From assembly GCA_030745875.1 (NCBI GenBank), contig JASLNT010000054.1, positions 1-40,363 on the forward strand: a stretch of 40,363 bases of DNA, written 5' to 3'. Below, piece by piece: positions 32,668 to 39,848 of this stretch. A model generated the notes under the pieces. It was not told where the DNA came from and searched no databases. It saw nothing but the letters and a program-made list of their open reading frames with translations. Position numbers and translations under genes: made by a program. Each line of letters starts with the position of its first letter. Position 1 is the first letter of the stretch. The stretch is from Phycisphaerae bacterium (GTDB taxonomy: Bacteria > Planctomycetota > Phycisphaerae > SM23-33).

Positions 32668-35517
32668 ATGAACAAAACCGTAAGGCTGTTGCTTTTTGTA
32701 TTGATTCTGTGCGCGATTACCTTCACCGCCCTTCCGCAGGCGACCGCAGCGGCGCTCACTGCTGAAGGCCGGGCCCTGCTCGAAGCCGATTGGCTCGCCC
32801 AGTGCGGTAAAAAGCCCTCGACCAAGCTGATCACCAGCGAGATCGAGTGGGCTCGCGAACTGGCAGCCCGAATTCTGAAAATCAAGGGCGCCTCCTCGCT
32901 TAAGGTTCATCTAGACAAGTTGACCGCACTCGAGAAGAAAGTCTCCGGAGCCAAAGACGCCGATGCGATCAAGAAACTCTACTTCGAAGTCCGAACCGCC
33001 AAGCGGGCGATCATGCTGGCCAATCCGCTGGTCGACTTCGACAAGATCGTCCTTATCGACAACCCGTTCCCCAACGGAAAGCCCGGCGATGCGACGAACG
33101 AATGGCGGCACGAGGCGCGTCACCGCAACGGTTATATGGCCGTCATGGGCGGCAAGCTTATCGTCGTAGGCCTGAATCCGGGCGGCGAGGTCAAGAGCCT
33201 GTTCGGCGATCGCGTGGGAAGCTTCTGGCGCCCCGACGTCCACTTCAACGGAAAGAAGATCGTCGTAAGCTTCCAACCGCAAGGTCACAAATCATTCCAC
33301 CTTTATGAAGTCGACTCTGAGGGCAAGAAAGTCAAGCAGCTTACCTACGGCGACTACGACGACCTCGACCCGGTCTACACGCCGGACGACCACATCACCT
33401 TCTGCTCGTCCCGAGCACATACTTACGTCCGCTGCATGCCGATGACCCACGCCTACGCGGTCTCCCGCTGCGACGCCGACGGGAAGAACATCTACGTAGT
33501 TTCGCGAAACGGCGAGGCCGAGTACATGCCCTCGGTGCTGAACGACGGTCGCGTGATCTACACACGCTGGGAATACACCGAAAAACCGCTCTGGCGCGTC
33601 CAAAGCCTCTGGACGATGAACCCCGACGGTACGAACGTGCAGACGTTCTGGGGCAACCAGTCCCGCTGGCCGGACGTGCTGACCGAAGCTCGCGCGATAC
33701 CCGGTTCGCGCCGCGTTATGTTCATCGGACTGGGACACCATGACTGGTTCAACGGTTCGCTGGGCATCATCGATCCGGCCAAAGGCCTGAACTACCCCAA
33801 CGGTCTGACCAAGGTCACCCCGGACGTTCGCTGGACGGAAGTCGGCGACGGACCGGCCGAAAAAACCGAATCTAAAACCTATCACAGTTGCAAGAATTTC
33901 CGGGCCTACAAGACCCCCTACCCGCTGAGCGAAGAGGATTTTCTCTGCTCGGCGATCATCAGCGGCAGCGGACGATTCCAACTTTACCTGATGGACATAC
34001 ACGGAAACCGCGAACTGATCCACAAGGGCGCGCACAACGCTTATTACGCCATGCCGCTGAAGGCTCGAAAGGCTCCGCCCGCGATCCCCGACCGCGTCAA
34101 GTGGCCGAAGATCGGATCGAACGAAAAGCCCGCACCGGGCGTCCTGTACAGCAACGACGTGTTCAACAACGCACCGAAGATCCTCAAGGAAAAGGGCAAG
34201 TACGTGCGAACGCTGGTGATGGATCCGAAGAACTATACGACGTGGCACAAGACGGTCCAGCACGACGGACCGGCGATCAGCGTGTTCCAGGCCGACGGCG
34301 TCAAGCGGATACTGGGCACCACGCCGATCGAAAAAGACGGGAGCATCTGCATGGAGATCCCCGCCGGAATCGCAGTGTTCTTCCAGATTCTCGACGAGAA
34401 CAAGCAGTGCATCCACGTCATGCGATCGTTTACGGGCGTGATGCCCGGCGAGATGAGGGGCTGCTTCGGATGTCATGAGTCCAAGCTGTCTACGCGAGGC
34501 AACCCATCGGCCGGTTCAAACAGCATCGCGATGCGAAAAGGACCCAAACCGCCCGTCGCCCCGCCCTGGGGAGCCGACACCACCATCAGCTACACACGCT
34601 TCGTCCAGCCCGTGCTCGACAAGCACTGCGCCAAGTGCCACCAGGACCCCAAGCACAAGGCCTACAAGAAGCTGAACATGACTTACCGCCCGTCGAAGCA
34701 TCGCTGGCGCAGCCGCGTGCACACCCGACCCGACGAGACCAGCCCGTTCACCGAACCGTACTACACGCTCGTGGGCGGCGGATGCGGATGGGGCAACGGT
34801 AGCAAGAAGAAGCCCCTGTCGGGCGTCTATATCGTCGAGTCGTACAACGATCGCAAAGGCGAGGGAACGGACATGAAGACGCTTCCGCCCTACTCGGCGT
34901 TCTCGCCGGTCAGCACGCTGATCAAGAACGCCTCCAGCGGTAAGCATCACAAGGTCAAGATCCCAGAGGCCGATCTCGAAAAGCTCGTCGCCTGGGTCGA
35001 CGCCAACGGTCCGTACCTCGGCGATGAAGAGATCCGAAAAATGTACGATCCGTTCTCGTTCGCAGCGGAGAACATCTCAGCCGTCCGCCCGCGCGTGGCG
35101 ACCGCCCCGGTCATCAACCGCTTCAACATCCGCCAGGACGGCGATTCGATGGCGCTTGCGGGTCCGCTGAAACTGTCCAAAGGCATCGACGAGGCCAGGA
35201 AGAAGATGGAGGCTGACAAGAAAGCCAAAATCCAGGCCGCCAAGCGTCGCGCCGAAGCGATGAAGAACCTGAAGGTCGGCAAGGTCGAGATCATCAGCGC
35301 CAAGTACGGTTCGGGGAATAAATGGGCGGATGTGACCAAGCAGGTCCGGGCCCGCGCCGCCAAGAGCCGCCTGATCCCGATCCAGAGGTACAACGCAGCG
35401 TTCGGCGACCCGACGCCCGGCACGAAGAAGACCCTGAAGATCGAATACAAGGTCGACGGAAAGCCCGGCAAGGATGAGTTCTCCGAAGACGCCGACATAA
35501 TCCTGACCACGAAGTAA
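32668..35517 (+). CDS. HZS-alpha-like PD40 propeller / diheme cytochrome c protein (copy 2)
   Basis: A 949-residue exported protein. ATG 32668 has GGAGA nine bases upstream; signal peptide ~1-28. Residues ~30-110 are helical with coiled-coil character. A PD40 propeller follows (RPDVHFNGKKIVVSF, LDPVYTPDDHITFCSSR, MPSVLNDGRVIYTRWEY). The middle domain has heme motif C599FGCH603 and the cytochrome-like part C654AKCH658. A basic coiled coil (EARKKMEADKKAKIQAAKRRAEAM) leads to a C-terminal beta domain (IISAKYGSGNKWADVT, FGDPTPGTKKTLKIEY). The core is shared with the copy at 15957-18878, but the N- and C-terminal domains differ. Position His603+4 is Leu, unlike the Tyr I recall in hydrazine synthase. 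It closes the plus arm and is followed by a terminator. Confidence 0.82.
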   Translation: MNKTVRLLLFVLILCAITFTALPQATAAALTAEGRALLEADWLAQCGKKPSTKLITSEIEWARELAARILKIKGASSLKVHLDKLTALEKKVSGAKDADAIKKLYFEVRTAKRAIMLANPLVDFDKIVLIDNPFPNGKPGDATNEWRHEARHRNGYMAVMGGKLIVVGLNPGGEVKSLFGDRVGSFWRPDVHFNGKKIVVSFQPQGHKSFHLYEVDSEGKKVKQLTYGDYDDLDPVYTPDDHITFCSSRAHTYVRCMPMTHAYAVSRCDADGKNIYVVSRNGEAEYMPSVLNDGRVIYTRWEYTEKPLWRVQSLWTMNPDGTNVQTFWGNQSRWPDVLTEARAIPGSRRVMFIGLGHHDWFNGSLGIIDPAKGLNYPNGLTKVTPDVRWTEVGDGPAEKTESKTYHSCKNFRAYKTPYPLSEEDFLCSAIISGSGRFQLYLMDIHGNRELIHKGAHNAYYAMPLKARKAPPAIPDRVKWPKIGSNEKPAPGVLYSNDVFNNAPKILKEKGKYVRTLVMDPKNYTTWHKTVQHDGPAISVFQADGVKRILGTTPIEKDGSICMEIPAGIAVFFQILDENKQCIHVMRSFTGVMPGEMRGCFGCHESKLSTRGNPSAGSNSIAMRKGPKPPVAPPWGADTTISYTRFVQPVLDKHCAKCHQDPKHKAYKKLNMTYRPSKHRWRSRVHTRPDETSPFTEPYYTLVGGGCGWGNGSKKKPLSGVYIVESYNDRKGEGTDMKTLPPYSAFSPVSTLIKNASSGKHHKVKIPEADLEKLVAWVDANGPYLGDEEIRKMYDPFSFAAENISAVRPRVATAPVINRFNIRQDGDSMALAGPLKLSKGIDEARKKMEADKKAKIQAAKRRAEAMKNLKVGKVEIISAKYGSGNKWADVTKQVRARAAKSRLIPIQRYNAAFGDPTPGTKKTLKIEYKVDGKPGKDEFSEDADIILTTK

Positions 35518-35563
35518 GGACCAATCAGCGTCCGCCGCGAGCGGAATAGAAAGACCCAATCAC

Positions 35564-35594
35564 AGGGCGGTCTGACCAACAGGCCGCCCTTTTT
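35564..35594 (+). terminator. intrinsic terminator after the plus arm of the glycan locus
   Basis: AGGGCGGTCT (35564-35573) pairs with AGGCCGCCCT (35581-35590), one U-G pair, loop GACCAAC, followed by TTTTC. A clear rho-independent terminator 47 bp after the stop. Confidence 0.85.
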
Positions 35595-35625
35595 CTATCG
35601 ATTAACAGTCGCCAAACGCCCGCCG

Positions 35626-36933
35626 CTACGTGAAACGCCCGGTCGCATCATCATCGAGTTGTTCGCGCAGGACCGCGAAAGGTCCCGGGTCATCGTCTAT
35701 GGGGATACTGCAGACAGGCATGCCTCCGTGGATCTGGTCAACGGGTTTTCCCTTCTCGTCGAAGAGATCTTCCACAACGATCCGACAGTCTCGATTGGGA
35801 CTGCAGAGCTCGTAACTCGCCCCTTTATGGATCGCATTGCGCGGCTCGACTTTCACCATCTTCGTACCGGGGTCGTAGTCGCGGACGACGCCCGTGAATC
35901 GATGGCTGCTGGACAGAGAACCGCTGACGTCGTATTTCTGCCCAGCCGCTCCGGGACTACCGTGAATGAACCCCGTCGTCAGGCTGCGATTCGATGTCGC
36001 GAAGATGTCGCGGAGATTCTCGGGATTGAAGCTCTTGCCTTCCTTCAGGTCGTCGATGGCGCGGCGATACGCTCTTGCGATCATGGCGACGTAGTAGAGC
36101 GACTTCGACCGCCCTTCGACTTTGAAGCTGTTGACGCCCGCGGCGTGAAGTTCGTCGAGGTGTTCGATAACGCAAAGGTCGCGGGCGTTCATCAGATAGG
36201 CGCCGTTTTCATCTTCATCGATAGGCAGGAACTCGCCCGGGCGCTCGGACTCCTCAAGATAGAATTCATCCTTCAGCGGGACGTACTCCCGCCCGGGTTC
36301 TTTGTTGTCCTTCCTGAATATCTTGTATTTCCAGCGGCAGGAGTTGGTGCAGGTCCCCTGGTTGGGATCCCGCCCGGTCAGATAGGTCGATATCAGGCAG
36401 CGCCCCGAATAAGCAATGCAGATCGCGCCGTGCACGAACGCTTCCAGTTCCATATCGTCCGCGGCGTTGCGGATTTCCTTGATTTCACGAACGTTCAATT
36501 CGCGTGACAAGATGATGCGCCCCGCACCCATTTTCCGCCAGAATTGCGCCGAAGCGTAATTAACGGTATTGGCCTGTACGGAAATGTGGATCACCTGGTC
36601 GGGGTACTTTTCGCGCATGAGCATGATCAGCCCGGGGTCCGACATTATCCATGCGTCAGGCTTGCATCGCTCAAGCGTCCTGCCAATATATTCGATGCAG
36701 GGTTCGACCTTGCTGTTGTGCGGCAGGATGTTGGCGGTTACGTAGACCTTCTTGTCGATCGCGTGAGCGTAATCGACCGCTTCGACGACCTGATCGAGCG
36801 TTTTGAATCCGTTTTCGCGAGCTCGCAGTGAGAAGCGCGGGATGCCCAGATAGGCCGCATCGGCGCCGAACGCGAAGGCGTACTGCATCTTCTCGAAATC
36901 GCCAGCGGGCATTAGAAGTTCGTAATCGATCAT
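35626..36933 (-). CDS. trhP: peptidase U32 family protein, TrhP-like tRNA hydroxylation factor
   Basis: A 435-residue protein. Family members of this subtype (E. coli TrhP/YegQ, B. subtilis YrrO) act with prephenate in forming 5-hydroxyuridine at the tRNA wobble base; older annotation as a collagenase-like peptidase is doubtful. Visible hallmarks: ELLMPAGDFEKMQYAFAFGADAAYLG, ISVQANTVNYASAQFW, LEAFVHGAICIAYSGRC, TCTNSCRWKY (clustered Cys), and MNARDLCVIEHLDELHAAGVNSFKVEGR. The C-terminal beta domain is present. Start ATG 36933 is the family start; longer upstream frames are not supported. No Shine-Dalgarno is seen, but TATACT lies six bases before the ATG, suggesting a leaderless mRNA. Confidence 0.9.
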   Translation of the reverse strand: MIDYELLMPAGDFEKMQYAFAFGADAAYLGIPRFSLRARENGFKTLDQVVEAVDYAHAIDKKVYVTANILPHNSKVEPCIEYIGRTLERCKPDAWIMSDPGLIMLMREKYPDQVIHISVQANTVNYASAQFWRKMGAGRIILSRELNVREIKEIRNAADDMELEAFVHGAICIAYSGRCLISTYLTGRDPNQGTCTNSCRWKYKIFRKDNKEPGREYVPLKDEFYLEESERPGEFLPIDEDENGAYLMNARDLCVIEHLDELHAAGVNSFKVEGRSKSLYYVAMIARAYRRAIDDLKEGKSFNPENLRDIFATSNRSLTTGFIHGSPGAAGQKYDVSGSLSSSHRFTGVVRDYDPGTKMVKVEPRNAIHKGASYELCSPNRDCRIVVEDLFDEKGKPVDQIHGGMPVCSIPIDDDPGPFAVLREQLDDDATGRFT

Positions 36934-36939
36934 TGCGGG

Positions 36940-36945
36940 AGTATA
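36940..36945 (-). promoter_or_regulatory. -10 box TATACT for leaderless trhP
   Basis: TATACT on the minus strand (36945-36940) with six bases between it and the ATG, so transcription should begin at or next to the start codon. No convincing -35 was found. Confidence 0.5.
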
Positions 36946-37068
36946 ACACAGGCTCCGTCGCACTCCAGCATGACAATTGCGAGCCGGGGCTGTCGCGGGT
37001 CGGCCCGTTCCAGGCAGAATCCAAAGGACTCCAAGGAAGCCTGTCTCATGACACAAGCAGTTGACCAG

Positions 37069-37098
37069 TTGCCAACCGCCCGCCGTTAAGCGTATCAT
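37069..37098 (+). promoter_or_regulatory. promoter of leaderless radical SAM gene
   Basis: TTGCCA (37069-37074), 18-bp spacer, TATCAT (37093-37098). The predicted start, seven bases on, is the A of the ATG at 37105. Confidence 0.55.
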
Positions 37099-37104
37099 TC
37101 GCCC

Positions 37105-37983
37105 ATGCGATACTACGGCAGGGTCATCCGCCCTCCCAGCGAGGCCGACAGCTACATCCTGCAGGCTGCTTACGGTTGCTCCCACAACCGCTGCACGTTC
37201 TGCGGCACGTACCCGGACAAACCGTTCAGCATGCGCCCTATCGAGGATGTGCTTGAGGACATCGCGCTGGCCGGTCGGCGAATGCCCGATACGCCCCGCG
37301 TCTTCATCGCCGACGGCAATGCGTTGGTTCTGCCCGCGGAGCGATTAGTCACGATCCTGGACGCCCTGGGCGACGCCTTCCCCCAACTGCGTCGCGTGGG
37401 GATATACGCCTCGGCCCGCGACATCCTCGAAAAATCCGACGAAGAACTGTCGATCCTCAAGGAAAAGAAACTCCAGATCATCTACCTGGGCCTGGAGAGC
37501 GGAAGCGACGAAGTCCTGCGACGGATCGACAAAGGCATCACCTCATCAGAAATGGTCGAAGGGGTCTGCAAAGCCAAACGCGCCGGTATTCGCGTCTCGG
37601 TCATCGCGCTTCTGGGCCTGGGCGGGGTCGAACTGTCAGCCCAACACGCCGCCGACACCGGACGCGTCGTCAGCGAAATGGACCCGCACTACCTTTCGAT
37701 GCTCACGTTGATGCTCGTGCCCGGAACACCGCTGCACAAGCAGGCCAACGACGGCGATTTCCGCCTGCCGTCGCCCGAAGGAATGCTGACCGAACTGCGG
37801 ACGGTTATCGAAAACACCGACGATCGCCTGTCGCGCTGCGTATTCCGCACGAACCACGCCTCGAACTACCTGCCTCTGGCCGGAGTCCTCTCACGCGACA
37901 AGGCCTCGCTGCTGGCGACAATCGACGAAGCCCAAGCCCGCGGGCCGGACGCCCTGCGCCCCGAGAATTGGCGAGCCCTGTAG
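37105..37983 (+). CDS. radical SAM protein (Elp3/YgiQ-like fold), function unknown
   Basis: A 292-residue radical S-adenosylmethionine enzyme. The cluster-binding cysteines are C25, C30 and C33 in GCSHNRCTFC, that is Cx4Cx2C, one residue longer than the canonical Cx3Cx2C; I recall this spacing in some COG1032-type proteins. Other features: DGNALVLPAERLVTILD (SAM-binding side), IIYLGLESGSDEVLRRIDKG, the glycine-rich ALLGLGG strand and MLVPGTPLHKQ. There is no N-terminal B12 domain. The N-terminus MRYYGRVIRPPSEADSYILQ is conserved-looking, which supports ATG 37105. No ribosome binding site precedes it; see the promoter entry for the leaderless arrangement. The substrate is unknown. Confidence 0.88.
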   Translation: MRYYGRVIRPPSEADSYILQAAYGCSHNRCTFCGTYPDKPFSMRPIEDVLEDIALAGRRMPDTPRVFIADGNALVLPAERLVTILDALGDAFPQLRRVGIYASARDILEKSDEELSILKEKKLQIIYLGLESGSDEVLRRIDKGITSSEMVEGVCKAKRAGIRVSVIALLGLGGVELSAQHAADTGRVVSEMDPHYLSMLTLMLVPGTPLHKQANDGDFRLPSPEGMLTELRTVIENTDDRLSRCVFRTNHASNYLPLAGVLSRDKASLLATIDEAQARGPDALRPENWRAL

Positions 37984-38081
37984 TTTCCCGCCCAACGCGA
38001 TCGCCCTGCCGTTCCAGTCACCAATCTTACATCCTGGTTAGCGGTCGACGCCGTCGGGGCGCACCCTACAGCAGAAAGTCA

Positions 38082-38109
38082 TTGATAGCTCCCCAAAGTG
38101 AAGTGATAC
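38082..38109 (+). promoter_or_regulatory. possible promoter of the selenoprotein candidate
   Basis: TTGATA (38082-38087), 16-bp spacer, TGATAC (38104-38109), seven bases before the ATG at 38117. This would again give a leaderless or nearly leaderless mRNA. Confidence 0.4.
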
Positions 38110-38116
38110 TGAACGA

Positions 38117-39121
38117 ATGACTGAACGCCTTTTCATTTTTCTCACCGCTGCGAGCGCATTGGCTTTGGTCGCACCGGCCCGCGCGGCGGGATACTCGCCC
38201 CGCGTCGGGGCTCCGCACCCCGACTTCACCCTGCCGTCGGTAACCGGCGGTAAGGCGATTTCCCTGAGTGACTTTCGCGGTAAGAAAGTTTTGCTGCTGC
38301 ATTTCGCCTCCTGGTGAGCCGGATGCCGCAAAAGCATGCCAAGGTGGCATGCGGCAACAAAGAAGTGGGTCGCCCGGGGACGGCTGGTCGTGCTCGGCGT
38401 CGCACAGGAGCAGCATCCCGATCGCTGTCTTCTCTTTGCGAGATGGAAACGCATGGACATGCCGATAGTCTACGACCCGATAAACGCCCTGGAGTGCAAG
38501 GGCGTGCCGATCGCCGTCGCTGTCGACGAGCACGGCGTGGTCCGGGGCGCAGGCGTGCGAGCTGGAACGCTGGAGCGTGAGTTCCTGTCCAAAACATTCA
38601 AGCCCACCGGCGCCAAGGCTCCATCCGAAGCGCGTTTCAGCGCATCGCTGGAAGCCCTGAAACTCACCGCCGCCGAAACCCGGCGATCGAGCGCATGGCG
38701 GGATTACGGTGATGCGTTGATACTCAGGAAAGGCCTGTCCGGGCTCGCCCGCGCGATCTCCGCATATTCAAAGGCGGCCGCCCTCGATCCCAAAGACGGT
38801 AATGCGCTGTTTCGATTGGGCGTGTGCTATCGGATGCGGTACGAGTCATCGGGGCGCAAGGACGGGGACGATAAGAAATCAACGGACCTCTGGCGCCGGG
38901 CCCGCAGTCTCGACAAGCGCCAATACATCTGGCGCCGGCGCACCGAGCAATACGGGCCTAAAGGCGATCGGCCGTACGTGTTCTACGATTGGATGATACA
39001 GGCGATAAGCGAGATTACAAACCGAGGCGACAAACTCCCCCCGCTGGGACCGTCCTGGCGCGCCGCGGTCCAACCGAGCGAAAAACCCACAACCCAGCCG
39101 ACGAAAAGGAATCCAAAATGA
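38117..39121 (+). CDS. thioredoxin/TlpA-like redoxin, probable selenoprotein (UGA = Sec67)
   Basis: The frame from ATG 38117 to TGA 39121 encodes 334 residues if the single internal TGA (38315-38317) is read as selenocysteine. Signal peptide ~1-23. The redoxin domain starts PHPDFTLPSVTGGKAISLSDFRGKKVLLLHFASW, then U67-A-G-C70-RKSMPRW, exactly where TlpA-like proteins have WCxxC. The conserved fold continues in the same frame (LVVLGVAQEQHPDRC, MPIVYDPINALECKGVPIAVAVDEHG). Residues ~200-270 look TPR-like (ARAISAYSKAAALDPKDGNALFRLG). A SECIS-like hairpin follows the UGA at 38324-38356. Likely a periplasmic thiol/selenol oxidoreductase or peroxidase. The stop overlaps the next gene as ATGA. The alternative is a pseudogene with a nonsense mutation, less likely given position and hairpin. 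Confidence 0.8.
38324..38356 (+). promoter_or_regulatory. bacterial SECIS-like hairpin downstream of in-frame UGA
   Basis: GCATGCCA (38334-38341) pairs perfectly with TGGCATGC (38345-38352), apical loop AGG. The lower stem TGCC (38324-38327) pairs with GGCA (38353-38356) across a one-sided GCAAAA bulge. The loop begins 24 nt after the UGA and has G at its second position. As I recall the bacterial SECIS model (loop 16-37 nt from UGA, 3-14 nt loop, G in the first two loop bases, upper stem of 4-16 bp), it fits all terms. Confidence 0.72.
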
Positions 39122-39444
39122 GTACGAGACAGTTTCATCACATTGGTCTGGTGACCGACACCGAGAAACCCGGAGAGATGTACTTCGACATGCTGAAGGT
39201 CTGGGGCACGAACCCCGACGACGACCCGAACAAAGTCGAGTGGGTGCGCTTCGCTCCCGACAGCCCGCTGGCCGACACGCCTGTGGCCAAAATGCCGCAC
39301 ACATCGTGGATCGTCGACGATCTCGACGCCGAACTCGAGGGCAAGGACGTTGCAGTCGGACCGCTGACCGCCGCCGAAGGCGTGCGCATCGCATACTTCA
39401 TGCAGGACGGCGCACTGATAGAATATCTGGAGATAAAGCAGTAG
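39118..39444 (+). CDS. VOC/glyoxalase-fold protein
   Basis: A 108-residue single-domain vicinal-oxygen-chelate protein: FHHIGLVTDTEKPGEMYFDML at the first beta-alpha-beta-beta-beta unit and HTSWIVDDLDAEL ... AYFMQDGALIEYLEI at the second. Metal ligand candidates are His in HHIGLVT, His in PHTSWIV and Glu in LIEYLEI. It could be a small glyoxalase-like lyase or isomerase, or a binding protein; the substrate is not readable. It overlaps the redoxin gene through ATGA (39118-39121), so its translation should be coupled and should depend on read-through of the upstream UGA. Confidence 0.82.
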   Translation: MSTRQFHHIGLVTDTEKPGEMYFDMLKVWGTNPDDDPNKVEWVRFAPDSPLADTPVAKMPHTSWIVDDLDAELEGKDVAVGPLTAAEGVRIAYFMQDGALIEYLEIKQ

Positions 39445-39526
39445 AGCACGCGCCGCTGGATTCTAATGTCTCCACGAAGGGACTGCGCCTTCAACGCAGG
39501 AGGCGTACGTATTCTCTATTTTCTCA

Positions 39527-39555
39527 TTGACGATATCCCGATCGGATGTTATATA
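39527..39555 (+). promoter_or_regulatory. sigma70-like promoter TTGACG-N17-TATATA
   Basis: TTGACG (39527-39532), 17-bp spacer, TATATA (39550-39555), the best consensus match in the window. The predicted start near 39562 leaves a leader of about 287 nt before the gene at 39849. Confidence 0.55.
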
Positions 39556-39728
39556 TTTTCAGTCAACTCAGGGACGGTCTCTGGGCTTAAGAGAACCCGC
39601 GACACGGACCGAACGGATGTGCTGGATGATAAGAAAGGACCGTATTAAGCGCCGAGCGAGCGTCAGATAGTCCCCCTTTCCCCAGACCATTCACCCACAG
39701 GCCGCTGGCCCACATACGCTGCGAATCA

Positions 39729-39747
39729 CATTTACCGAAAGTAAATG
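39729..39747. promoter_or_regulatory. CATTTAC-N5-GTAAATG inverted repeat
   Basis: A perfect 7-bp inverted repeat around CGAAA, about 100 bp upstream of the last gene. It has the form of a dimer-binding operator. Evidence is symmetry and position only. Confidence 0.35.
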
Positions 39748-39848
39748 AATGTGTTAATGAATCAGAGGCATTCTATCAATCGTGCTGAACAAGGGCGCCC
39801 GATGCGAGGCGATATCGCCTGCAGACGCCGCCGAAGGGAGAGATGATG

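Larger units (their letters stand above)
39445..39848. other. 404-bp intergenic region / long 5' leader
   Basis: No gene is supported. It contains a strong promoter (39527-39555), then about 287 nt before the next ATG with small stems (TCTCT/AGAGA within GGG...CCC near 39570-39600) and an inverted repeat at 39729-39747. A weak CGCCT/AGGCG stem at 39486-39505 followed by T-rich sequence may end the redoxin-VOC transcript. No known riboswitch was recognised. Confidence 0.4.

Noticed and set aside
36934..37185. 84-residue N-terminal extension of the U32 protein
   Set aside because: The family begins at MIDYELLMPAGD, the extension has no domain, and a -10 box lies directly before the internal ATG.
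38315..38317. Nonsense mutation making the redoxin a pseudogene
   Set aside because: The UGA falls exactly on the catalytic Cys position, the fold continues in frame with no other damage, a SECIS-like hairpin follows, and the downstream gene overlaps the distant stop.
39466..39648. 60-codon frame between the VOC gene and the last gene
   Set aside because: It overlaps a strong promoter, has atypical composition and lacks a ribosome binding site.
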